NCBI GenBank assembly: GCA_937896835.1
Contig: CALBOJ010000131.1
Coordinates: 1-21,588, forward strand
Length of the DNA stretch: 21,588 nucleotides
Reading direction: 5' to 3'
DNA from: an uncultured Collinsella sp.
Lineage (GTDB): Bacteria > Actinomycetota > Coriobacteriia > Coriobacteriales > Coriobacteriaceae
Shown: positions 1 through 6,778 of the stretch, piece by piece
How positions within the stretch are numbered: position 1 is the first letter of the stretch
Layout of the letters: every line of letters begins with the position of its first letter
The notes under the pieces: generated by a model
Told to the model about the DNA's origin: nothing
The model's database searches: none
Seen by the model: the letters and a program-made list of their open reading frames with translations, nothing else
Position numbers and translations under genes: made by a program

Positions 1-828
1 TTTTTGCTTGCAAGTTTGCCTACTGGCGTCGGGCTTCCCGAGGCTAAGAGAGTCTATAGTCAGCTAGCCTTGCGCGCGGAGACTCCTGTTGTCGTTTCGT
101 TTCCTGATGCCGATGCACGTCAGCGCAAAGCATTGGTCGCACAAGGGATTCCGTTTGTCTGCCCAGGTAGACAGGCTTTTCTTCCATTTATGGGCACAGC
201 CTGCACGGAGAGGGGCGGTGCCTGGTTCCGCAATCACGCGACCAAGATGTCACCCAACGCACAGGCTGCCGCAATCTGGGGAGCAGCCCAGGAGCCATAT
301 CGTCCCTATGACCTTTGTCGTGCGCTTGGGATCTCGGCAAGCCGTGCGAGTGAGGCCATAACCGAGCTTGTCGACAGGGGGCTCGCGAGGCGCGAGCGTC
401 GCGAGCGACGTGTTGTTGTGTTTCCTGCTGCCGTTGATCTTCTGCTCGGCGAGCACATGGCAGAGCTCTCCTCGCCTGTCTCGAAGGTCTGTTTTGCAAG
501 GAAGATGCCGCAGATCGACTATCTTGCTGACGCCGGGGAGACGGCGCTCGCTGCGCGTTCGATGCTCGCTGCGCCGGGCATGGAACAAAAGGCCGTCTTA
601 AGAAGTGCGTGGCGTCAACTGCGCGACCTCGAAGTCGCAGACGGGGAGTTGCCGGATAACGAAACGGCGTTGATCCAAGTGTGGCGCTATGCGCCCGTGT
701 TTGCCGACTCCTCCCGTGTCGACAACATTTCGCTTGCGCTATCTTTGGCGGCAATCGACGATGAGCGAATTCAGCTCGAAGTCGATCGCATGTTTGGAAA
801 GGAATATCCATGGCAAGAAGCGCTGTAG
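1..828 (+). CDS. Winged-helix (MarR/AbiEi-like) regulator, 5'-partial
   Basis: The reading frame is open to the left edge of the window, so the true start probably lies upstream; about 275 residues are visible. The N-terminal part (about residues 1-65) has a conserved-looking stretch, ARQRKALVAQGIPFVCPGRQ followed by FLPFMG. Residues about 83-140 read as a winged helix-turn-helix: a first helix SPNAQAAAIW, a recognition-type segment GISASRASEAITELVDRGL, then a basic wing RRERRERRVVVF. The C-terminal 130 residues are mostly helical and unrecognised. Its last 19 bases overlap the nucleotidyltransferase gene, so the two are probably translationally coupled. By analogy with AbiE-type (type IV) pairs, the role may be DNA-binding autoregulation and antitoxin function. 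The wHTH is clear; the antitoxin role is inference. Confidence 0.7.
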   Translation, partial: FLLASLPTGVGLPEAKRVYSQLALRAETPVVVSFPDADARQRKALVAQGIPFVCPGRQAFLPFMGTACTERGGAWFRNHATKMSPNAQAAAIWGAAQEPYRPYDLCRALGISASRASEAITELVDRGLARRERRERRVVVFPAAVDLLLGEHMAELSSPVSKVCFARKMPQIDYLADAGETALAARSMLAAPGMEQKAVLRSAWRQLRDLEVADGELPDNETALIQVWRYAPVFADSSRVDNISLALSLAAIDDERIQLEVDRMFGKEYPWQEAL

Positions 829-1583
829 AAGGTCTCCAAGAATTTCAGCAGCATATGCAAGAAGCTGCAGGATCGTATGCTCTTATCGGCGGCACGGCAT
901 GCGACATTTTGCTCGCGGAGGCGGGGCTTTCGTTCAGGGCGACTCACGATTTTGATGTAGTAATTGTCGCCGATGACCGGTTGCCTCAGACGGCAGAAGC
1001 CATATGGACTTTGGTGCGTGATGGCGGCTACCGCTGCGGCTGGGGCGAAGGTAAAGGCTCATGTTTTTATCGGTTTACAGAGCCTAAGAGGCCGGGTTAC
1101 CCCCATATGATCGAGCTCTTCGCGAAGTGCCCCGACTTTCTAAAGGGTCGCGAGGGGATTGATGTGGCGCCAATTCACGTTGATGAAAACATAAGCAGTC
1201 TTTCGGCAATTTTGTTGGACGATGCTTACTACAGCTTGTTCCTTCAGGGAATTCGGACCGTAGGCGGCGTTTCGGTCCTGGGTACGGAATACATTGTCCC
1301 GTTCAAAGCGAAGGCGTATCTCGACCTAAAAGCTAGAAGGGAAGCGGGGGAGAACGTTGATTCGAGGAAGGTAAAAAAGCATAAACGCGATGCGCTGAGG
1401 CTTGCTCAGCTGCTTGGCGAGTCGGAAGGTGTCGACCTGCGCGGAGAACTGAAGGACGATATGCTTGCGTTTGTTAAAGATTGTGAGGTGGGCGACGTCA
1501 ATCTGAAACAGATCGGGGTTGCGGGCGCAACGATGGTGCAGTTGCTCGAGACGATGAAAGCAACATATGGCTTGATTGGTTGA
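810..1583 (+). CDS. AbiEii-like nucleotidyltransferase family protein
   Basis: This 257-residue protein has the core of the DNA polymerase beta-like nucleotidyltransferase fold: ALIGGTACDILL (Gly27-Gly28), then THDFDVVIV giving the D47-x-D49 metal-binding pair, and a possible third acid at E102 (MIELF). A later segment, PFKAKAYLDLKARRE and DSRKVKKHKRDALRL (about 164-197), matches the Lys/Arg/Asp-rich helix region typical of AbiEii/AbiGii toxins. AAAGGA at 798-803 supports the ATG start, which lies inside the end of the upstream gene. In known type IV systems such proteins modify tRNA or other nucleic acids and are neutralised by a wHTH partner; the substrate here is unknown. It could also be a non-toxic housekeeping nucleotidyltransferase. 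Confidence 0.78.
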   Translation: MARSAVEGLQEFQQHMQEAAGSYALIGGTACDILLAEAGLSFRATHDFDVVIVADDRLPQTAEAIWTLVRDGGYRCGWGEGKGSCFYRFTEPKRPGYPHMIELFAKCPDFLKGREGIDVAPIHVDENISSLSAILLDDAYYSLFLQGIRTVGGVSVLGTEYIVPFKAKAYLDLKARREAGENVDSRKVKKHKRDALRLAQLLGESEGVDLRGELKDDMLAFVKDCEVGDVNLKQIGVAGATMVQLLETMKATYGLIG

Positions 1584-1694
1584 GTGGGGTTACGTGGCCC
1601 GGACGGTGCAGTCTAGCGGCGTTGTCCGGCGCGGAAGCCCGCGATTCGGCTATTATTTGTTTAGACAACTTGAGCTATAGAGGAGTGACCAGCG

Positions 1695-2633
1695 ATGGTG
1701 CAGGGCGCCAAACATATGAAGAGCAATAACGCCGTGGCCAACGGCGGCTCAAGCCCTCAGCCCAAACCTCAACCAAAGCCCAAGCGCCGCCGCAAGCGAC
1801 TGCCGCGCTGGGCCGACCGGCTCATCACCATCGTTATCATCCTTATTGGCGTGGGCCTTATGACCTGGCCGTGGATCTTGGACCGGCTCGAGGCCTCGGG
1901 CGTGTTCAACCAGATCAGCACCGTGTCCAGCACCGTGGACGCGCTGTCTGCCGAGGAGCGCGAGCGCATCCTGCTACAGGCGCGCTCCTATAACGAGCAA
2001 CTGGCGGGCGAGGCCACCGAGCTTCCCGCCGACCAGATCGAGCCCTACGCCCAGCAGCTTATCTTTGACCGCGACCCCATGATGAGCTGGGTCGAAATCC
2101 CCTCCATCGACGTGAGCATGCCCATCTACCACGGCACGAGCGAGGAGGTCCTTATGGCAGGCGTCGGCCACCTGGAGGGCACGAGCCTGCCGGTGGGCGG
2201 CACCTCGACGCATTGTGTGCTCACCGCGCACTCGGGCATGCGCAACCTGAGCATGTTCGACGACATTCACTCGCTGGAACCCGGCGACCTGGTGCTGCTG
2301 CACACCATGAACAAGACGCTCGCCTACAAGATGGTGGACTCCGAGGTGGTGCTGCCCGAGGAGATGGAGTCGCTGACCATCGAGCCCGGCGCCGACAAGG
2401 TGACGCTCGTCACCTGCACGCCCTACGGCGTGAACGACCATCGCCTGCTGGTGCATTGCGTGCGCACCAAGTACAACAAGAAGGACGTCGACAAGCAAAA
2501 GTCGCTGGCCGGCCGCCACTGGGGCAAGCGCGAGTTTGCCGTGCTCATCGTGGTCGTAGCCATTGTGCTGTTGCTGCTGGACATCGTGATCCACGCGGTC
2601 CGCAAGCGCCGCAAGGCCAAGGCCTCGGCATAG
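1695..2633 (+). CDS. Class C sortase
   Basis: This is a 312-residue membrane-anchored cysteine transpeptidase, the type that polymerises pilins or attaches surface proteins. A proline- and lysine-rich cytoplasmic N-terminus (PQPKPQPKPKRRRKR) precedes a membrane segment at about 42-60. The catalytic domain starts at WVEIPSIDVSMPIYHGTSEE, a class C hallmark. The catalytic residues are His179 (LTAHSGM), Cys241 (TLVTCTPYG) and Arg250 (DHRLLV). A second membrane segment at about 281-300 and a basic tail follow, also typical of class C. I see no obvious DPx lid motif. The start is supported by AGGAG just upstream (1681-1685). No pilin or LPXTG substrate gene is adjacent, so the substrate is not in view. 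A TATTAT at 1651-1656 could be a -10 element, without a convincing -35. Confidence 0.93.
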   Translation: MVQGAKHMKSNNAVANGGSSPQPKPQPKPKRRRKRLPRWADRLITIVIILIGVGLMTWPWILDRLEASGVFNQISTVSSTVDALSAEERERILLQARSYNEQLAGEATELPADQIEPYAQQLIFDRDPMMSWVEIPSIDVSMPIYHGTSEEVLMAGVGHLEGTSLPVGGTSTHCVLTAHSGMRNLSMFDDIHSLEPGDLVLLHTMNKTLAYKMVDSEVVLPEEMESLTIEPGADKVTLVTCTPYGVNDHRLLVHCVRTKYNKKDVDKQKSLAGRHWGKREFAVLIVVVAIVLLLLDIVIHAVRKRRKAKASA

Positions 2634-2691
2634 GACATTGTTCGGAACCACCGCAATGGGGACAGGCGCCTTTGTGGTGGTCGGGGCTTCC

Positions 2692-2756
2692 AAACCATCA
2701 CAACATTCGATGAAAATCGCGATTTTGACGAAAAGCGTCGAATGTTGTGATGGTTT
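2692..2756. repeat. 65-nt fold-back element with perfect 19-bp arms
   Basis: The left arm AAACCATCACAACATTCGA (2692-2710) is the exact reverse complement of the right arm TCGAATGTTGTGATGGTTT (2738-2756). The 27-nt centre contains a perfect 14-nt palindrome, AAAATCGCGATTTT (2713-2726). There is no coding potential and no T-tract immediately after the right arm, so it is not a standard terminator. It resembles a small palindromic interspersed element. Confidence 0.85.
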
Positions 2757-2814
2757 TCATTGTGGACGGCGCGGTTTTCGTTGTGGGCGGGACGGTTTTC
2801 GCTACGGACGGCGC
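2752..2814 (+). repeat. Three tandem 21-bp units
   Basis: Three consecutive 21-nt units at 2752-2772, 2773-2793 and 2794-2814 each begin GGTTTTC and share a G-rich end (GGACGGCGC, GGGCGGGAC, GGACGGCGC). A degenerate partial unit starting AGTTTCGC follows at 2815. The first unit overlaps the right arm of the fold-back element. The length equals seven codons, but the short open frame across it has no ribosome binding site and runs into gatC in another frame, so I treat it as non-coding. Confidence 0.75.
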
Positions 2815-2894
2815 AGTTTCGCTGCAGAACCGCCAGCCCGCCGCCTGCCAACCGCCGCCCTCGTTACGTTTTCGCTGCATTTGGGTAAAGCACC

Positions 2895-2922
2895 TGCTCC
2901 AAGCGGCGTTGCCTTGTATACT
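2895..2922 (+). promoter_or_regulatory. Predicted gatCAB promoter
   Basis: TATACT at 2917-2922 matches the -10 consensus in five of six positions. The -35 is weak (TGCTCC at 2895-2900, 16-nt spacer). Transcription would begin near 2929, about 29 nt before the gatC start. Confidence 0.45.
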
Positions 2923-2957
2923 AGAGCGGTTTATCTGTTATGCGGAAGGGAGCGCCT

Positions 2958-3269
2958 ATGGCACTCAGCGAGAAAGACGTGCGCGGCATCGCCGAGTACG
3001 CAAAGATCGCACTGACCGATGACGAGCTCGCCCAGATGACGTCCTACATGAACGACGCCGTCCAGATGCTCGAGCCCGTCTTGCAATATGACTTGCCCGA
3101 CGTGGAGCCCACGTTCCATCCCATCGGAAGCCTGTCCAACGTGATGGGCGATGACCTGCGCGAGCCCGAGCGCGACCTGCCGCTCGACGTTGCGCTCGAA
3201 AACGCCGGCAGCGCGCGTGAGCGTTACTTCCGCGTGCCGTCCATTTTGGGAGAGGGGGAGAGCGAGTAA
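2958..3269 (+). CDS. gatC: Asp/Glu-tRNA amidotransferase subunit C
   Basis: This 103-residue protein is the small subunit of GatCAB, which converts Glu-tRNA(Gln) or Asp-tRNA(Asn) to the correctly amidated tRNA in the cytoplasm. GatC wraps around and stabilises GatA at the GatA-GatB interface. The family pattern is visible: an N-terminal LSEKDVRGIAEYAKIALTDDEL helical start, a central QMLEPVLQYDLPDVEPTFHP linker, and a C-terminal section with LREPERDLPLDVALENA and YFRVPSIL. I chose the ATG at 2958 because GGAAGGGAG lies just upstream; an in-frame ATG at 2940 has no such site. The stop overlaps the gatA start (TAATG), so translation is probably coupled. Confidence 0.95.
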   Translation: MALSEKDVRGIAEYAKIALTDDELAQMTSYMNDAVQMLEPVLQYDLPDVEPTFHPIGSLSNVMGDDLREPERDLPLDVALENAGSARERYFRVPSILGEGESE

Positions 3270-4783
3270 TGGCGCTAAGCTTCGATTCCCTTACCGCCGC
3301 CCAGATTGCCGCGGGCGTTGCCGCCGGCGACTTTACCGCTACCGAGGTGGCCCAGGCCTCCCTTGCCGCCATCGAGGCGCGCGAGGGCGGGGTCCAGGCA
3401 TTCCTGCAGGTGGCGCCCGAGCTTGCGCTCGAGGCCGCCGCGCGCGTGGATGCCGACCGTGCCGCCGGAAAGCCGCTGCCTCCGCTCGCGGGCGTGCCGC
3501 TGGCCATCAAGGACAACATGAACCTCGTGGGTACGCGCACCACCTGCGCTTCCCGTATGCTCGAGGACTACCAGAGCGTCTACACCGCCACCTGCGTCCA
3601 GCGCATGCTCGATGCAGGCTGCCTGCCCATGGGCAAGGCCAACATGGACGAGTTTGCCTTTGGCAGCTCCACCGAGAGCTCGGCGTTCCACCGTACCAAC
3701 AACCCTTGGGATACCGAGCGCGTGCCCGGCGGCTCCTCGGGCGGTTCCGCTGCAGCTGTCGCCGCGGGCGAGGTCGCGCTCTCGCTGGGCTCGGACACCG
3801 GCGGCTCCATTCGCCAGCCCGCGTCGCTGTGCGGCGTGGTGGGCTTTAAGCCCACGTATGGTGCCGTGAGCCGTTACGGCGTGGTTGCCTTTGGCTCGTC
3901 GCTCGACCAGGTTGGCCCCTTCGGCCGCACGGTCGAGGATGTCGCGCTGGCCATGAACGCGCTTACCGGCGCGGGCCACGATCCGTACGACTGCACGAGC
4001 CAGGATTGCGCCGTCGACTTTACCGAGCATCTCAACGACAGCATCGAGGGCAAGCGCGTGGGCATCATTCCCGCGTTTATGGAGGCCGAGGGCCTGACGC
4101 CCGAGGTCAAGGCTGCTGTTCAGCGCGCCGCCCAGGAGCTGCAGAACCAGGGCGCCGAGCTGGTCGAGGTCGACCTGCCGCACCTGGACGCCGCCATCGC
4201 TGCCTACTACGTCATCGGCCCGGCCGAGGCGTTCTCCAACCTGGCCCGCTTCGATGGCATTCGCTACGGTTATCAGGAGGAGGGTTGCGCCAACCTGTCC
4301 GACCAGAGCTCGCTGTCGCGCGCCCACGGCTTTGGCGCCGAGGCCAAGCGCCGTCAGATGCTCGGCGCCTACCTGCTGAGCTCGGGCGTGTACGACAAGT
4401 ATTACTACGCCGCGCAAAAGGCCCGCACGCTCATCACGCAGGACTACGACGCCGCGTATACCAAGGTGGACACCATCCTCATGCCCGCTTCGCCGCGCAC
4501 GGCCTTTAAGTTTGGCGAGATCAGCGACCCCACGCAGATGTACCTCTCCGACCTGTACACCATCTCGCTCAACATTTGCGGCAACGGCGGTATCTCGGTG
4601 CCGCTGGGCCTGGGCGAGGACACTCAGCTGCCCGTTTCTGCCCAGCTGGTGGGTCCGGCGTTTAAGGACCGTCAACTGCTCACGTTTGCCCGCGCCCTGG
4701 AGCGCGGCTTTGCCGATGCCGCCACGGGTGCGCCCGCGCTTTCCGTCGCGCCCGATTTTGCCGGGAAGGGAGGCGAGCTGTAA
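3269..4783 (+). CDS. gatA: Asp/Glu-tRNA amidotransferase subunit A (amidase)
   Basis: This 504-residue amidase-signature enzyme hydrolyses glutamine and passes ammonia to GatB. The Ser-cisSer-Lys triad is visible: Lys81 (PLAIKDNM), Ser156 in the PGGSSGGSA loop, and Ser180 in SDTGGSIRQPA. The spacing matches the known GatA triad. The glycine/serine-rich signature (about 150-195) continues into GVVGFKPTYGAVSRYG. The length is normal for the family. The start overlaps the gatC stop by one base and the stop overlaps gatB in the same TAATG way. GAGAGGGGGAGAG-type purines just upstream serve as the ribosome binding site. Confidence 0.97.
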   Translation: MALSFDSLTAAQIAAGVAAGDFTATEVAQASLAAIEAREGGVQAFLQVAPELALEAAARVDADRAAGKPLPPLAGVPLAIKDNMNLVGTRTTCASRMLEDYQSVYTATCVQRMLDAGCLPMGKANMDEFAFGSSTESSAFHRTNNPWDTERVPGGSSGGSAAAVAAGEVALSLGSDTGGSIRQPASLCGVVGFKPTYGAVSRYGVVAFGSSLDQVGPFGRTVEDVALAMNALTGAGHDPYDCTSQDCAVDFTEHLNDSIEGKRVGIIPAFMEAEGLTPEVKAAVQRAAQELQNQGAELVEVDLPHLDAAIAAYYVIGPAEAFSNLARFDGIRYGYQEEGCANLSDQSSLSRAHGFGAEAKRRQMLGAYLLSSGVYDKYYYAAQKARTLITQDYDAAYTKVDTILMPASPRTAFKFGEISDPTQMYLSDLYTISLNICGNGGISVPLGLGEDTQLPVSAQLVGPAFKDRQLLTFARALERGFADAATGAPALSVAPDFAGKGGEL

Positions 4784-6459
4784 TGAAGGAGCTTTCCGAG
4801 GTCCTGCAGGATTGGGAGGCCGTGATCGGCCTGGAGATCCATACCGAGCTCACCGCACTCGATACCAAGATGTTCTGCAACTGCAAGCTCAGCCACGATG
4901 ACGAGCCCAACGCCAACGTGTGCCCGGTGTGCCTGGGCCTGCCCGGCGCCCTGCCGGTGCCCAACAAGCGCGCCATCGAGAGCATCGTCAAGGCCGGTCT
5001 CGCCACCAACTGCGAGATCCAGCGCCACTCGATGTTCTACCGCAAGCACTACTTCTATCCCGATATGGCCAAGAACTTTCAGACCACGCAGGGTCCGGTC
5101 GCCTTTGCCATGTACGGCCATCTCGATCTGGATGTGACCGGTCGCGGTGCCGCCGAGCGCCCCGACTGCGCGTTTGGCGAGGCCGAGGCTCAGAGCCTGG
5201 CGAGCGCCTCGGCCAACGCCGAGGGCCTGTCTACGTCCATGTCCTCCACGATGCGCGAGGGCAATCAGCGCGCCGGCCATCTGGCCAGCTACGACGCGTC
5301 CAACCTGCAGATGCCCGAGCGTCGCGAGGACGGTTCCTACACGGTGCCCATCCGCATCCTGCGCATCCACATGGAGGAGGACGCCGCCAAGATGGTTCAC
5401 GTGGGCGGCGCCGAGGGCCGCATTACCGCCGCGGCCGAGTCGCTCGTCGACTACAACCGCTGCGGCACGCCGCTGATCGAGCTCGTCACCGAGCCCGACC
5501 TGCGCACGCCCGAGGAGGCTCGCCTGTTTATGGAGAAGCTCCGTCGCATCTTTGTGACGCTGGGCATTTCGGACTGCTCCATGGAGAAGGGCTCCATGCG
5601 CTGCGACGGCAACGTGTCGCTGCGTCGCCGTGGCGAGACCAAGTTGGGCACCAAGACCGAGCTCAAGAACCTCAACTCGTTTAAGAGTCTGCACGACGGC
5701 CTTGCCTACGAGATTTGCCGCCAGGCCGAGGTGCTCGAGGAGGGCGGCATCATCTATCAGGAGACCCGCCACTGGGAGCCCAGCCGCAAGCGCACCGTGG
5801 TCATGCGTGTGAAGGAAACGGCAGACGACTATCGTCTGTTCCCCGATCCCGACCTGGCGCCGTTCGATCTGGACGACGAGTTCATCGACCGCTGCCGTGG
5901 CGAGATTCCCGAGCTGCCCGATGCCAAGCGCGTCCGTTTTGAGGCCGACTTTGGCATTAAGACGGCTGACGCCGAGCAGATCGCCGGCGACCCTGAGTTT
6001 GCCGACTTCTTTGAGGCCGCCGCTGCCGGTATGGCTGGCAAGGAGGCCCAGACGGTCGCAAACCTGCTGGTCAACGAGATGATCGCCTACCTTAAGGGCG
6101 CAGGCGTGTCGCTCGCCGAGTCCGGCATCGCGCCGGCTCAGGTGGCGGCACTCGCCAAGCTGCTGGCGACCGATGCCATCAGCTCCAACCAGGCGCACGA
6201 GGTCTTTGAGGCGATGGCCCAGACCGGCGACGACCCCAACAAGATCGTCGACGAGCGCGGCATGCGTCAGGTGAGCGATGCCGGCGCACTGCAGCCGATC
6301 GTGGACGAGGTGCTGGCAAACTGTGCCGAGCAGGCGCAGCAGTATCGTGACGGCAACCAGAAGGTTATCGGCTTTTTGGTGGGCCAGTGCATGAAGGCGA
6401 GCCGCGGCAAGGGCAACCCCAAGCTCTTCAACGAGTTGCTGAGAAAGGCGCTCGCGTAG
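4783..6459 (+). CDS. gatB: Asp/Glu-tRNA amidotransferase subunit B
   Basis: This 558-residue subunit carries the kinase-like site that phosphorylates the misacylated tRNA and then amidates it. The N-terminus has the family pattern WEAVIGLEIHTEL. A zinc site is suggested by Cys32, Cys34, Cys47 and Cys50 (FCNCK, CPVC). YRKHYFYPDMAKNFQTTQ and the IHMEEDAAKM segment form the catalytic cradle. The C-terminus (about 410-558) is the helical YqeY-like domain that binds tRNA, ending KGNPKLFNELLRKAL. The protein is longer than the roughly 475-500 residues usual for GatB, because about 65 residues (about 119-188) sit where a short beta hairpin is expected. The reading frame is intact through the insert. 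AAGGGAGGCGAG upstream supports the ATG. Confidence 0.96.
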   Translation: MKELSEVLQDWEAVIGLEIHTELTALDTKMFCNCKLSHDDEPNANVCPVCLGLPGALPVPNKRAIESIVKAGLATNCEIQRHSMFYRKHYFYPDMAKNFQTTQGPVAFAMYGHLDLDVTGRGAAERPDCAFGEAEAQSLASASANAEGLSTSMSSTMREGNQRAGHLASYDASNLQMPERREDGSYTVPIRILRIHMEEDAAKMVHVGGAEGRITAAAESLVDYNRCGTPLIELVTEPDLRTPEEARLFMEKLRRIFVTLGISDCSMEKGSMRCDGNVSLRRRGETKLGTKTELKNLNSFKSLHDGLAYEICRQAEVLEEGGIIYQETRHWEPSRKRTVVMRVKETADDYRLFPDPDLAPFDLDDEFIDRCRGEIPELPDAKRVRFEADFGIKTADAEQIAGDPEFADFFEAAAAGMAGKEAQTVANLLVNEMIAYLKGAGVSLAESGIAPAQVAALAKLLATDAISSNQAHEVFEAMAQTGDDPNKIVDERGMRQVSDAGALQPIVDEVLANCAEQAQQYRDGNQKVIGFLVGQCMKASRGKGNPKLFNELLRKALA

Positions 6460-6465
6460 ACTCAC

Positions 6466-6612
6466 GGGCGGGGAAGGCCCCCGGAGCGGTGGGGTGCTTC
6501 CTCAAAATTTCGAACAGTCCTGCGCAAGACGAAGGCCACATTAAGTGGCCTTCTTTGCGTGCGGAACTCATTTTGAGCAAGCGCCCCGCCGCTCCGGGGG
6601 CCTTCCCCGCCC
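6466..6612. repeat. 147-nt long inverted repeat with nested hairpin
   Basis: The outer 24 bp are perfect: 6466-6489 (starting GGGCGGGGAAGGCCCC) pairs with 6589-6612. Pairing continues inward over 6490-6508 and 6570-6588 with three mismatches, giving a stem of about 43 bp. The interior holds a separate perfect hairpin, GAAGGCCAC (6531-6539), loop ATTAA, GTGGCCTTC (6545-6553), followed by TTT. The element begins seven bases after the gatB stop. It encodes no protein, but the structure suggests a palindromic mobile or regulatory element. The inner hairpin may also act as a terminator. Confidence 0.85.
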
Positions 6613-6659
6613 TGACGACTCGGCCTTCCGGGTCAGGTGGGCTGAATGGAATTTGGTGA

Positions 6660-6688
6660 ATGGGCGTGCCGTTGGCGCGCCCATTTTT
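6660..6688 (+). terminator. Predicted rho-independent terminator after gatB
   Basis: ATGGGCGTGCC (6660-6670) pairs with GGCGCGCCCAT (6674-6684) through an 11-bp stem with one G-U pair and a three-base loop, followed by TTTTT at 6684-6688. It would end readthrough from the gat operon. Confidence 0.75.
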
Positions 6689-6691
6689 GTG

Positions 6692-6724
6692 AATGTGACA
6701 AAGGGACAGTCCCTTTGTCACATT
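6692..6724. repeat. 33-nt near-perfect palindrome (copy 1)
   Basis: Arms AATGTGACAAAGGGAC (6692-6707) and GTCCCTTTGTCACATT (6709-6724) pair over 16 bp around a single A. A degenerate copy with the same AAAGGGACAGTCCCTTT core occurs at 11488-11504, so the two copies bracket the AraC-ABC locus. It probably belongs to an interspersed repeat family. Confidence 0.85.
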
Positions 6725-6778
6725 GCAGGTGACCTTCTCTGCATGTGGAGCTCATTGGTCTGTCCCTTTGCTGGCTCC

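Larger units (their letters stand above)
2634..2957. other. Non-coding spacer between sortase and gatC, repeat-rich
   Basis: This 324-nt stretch has no credible gene. It holds a degraded half-palindrome at 2647-2681 (ACCACC facing GTGGTGGT, with GGGGACAGG in between), a 19-bp fold-back element at 2692-2756, three tandem 21-bp units at 2752-2814, and the gat promoter near 2917. Confidence 0.7.
6460..6778. other. Non-coding block between gatB and the AraC gene
   Basis: This 319-nt stretch between convergent genes shows no credible gene. It contains a 147-nt cruciform-type element (6466-6612), a predicted terminator (6660-6688) and a 33-nt palindrome (6692-6724). A partial copy of that palindrome's core, TGTCCCTTTG, lies at 6761-6770. 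Confidence 0.75.

Noticed and set aside
2752..2814. CRISPR-like array
   Set aside because: The units are contiguous without spacers, number only three, and no cas genes are present.
2747..3022. Open frame reading a seven-residue repeat (VFIVDGA, VFVVGGT, VFATDGA)
   Set aside because: The periodicity comes from the 21-bp DNA repeats. There is no ribosome binding site and the frame runs out of phase into gatC.
3275..4675. 466-codon minus-strand frame opposite gatA
   Set aside because: Antisense shadow of gatA with biased composition and no recognisable domain.
4672..6465. 597-codon open frame on the minus strand opposite gatB
   Set aside because: It is the shadow of gatB. High GC keeps the antisense frame open; its translation is a low-complexity His/Leu/Gly-rich sequence with no family motif and no ribosome binding site.
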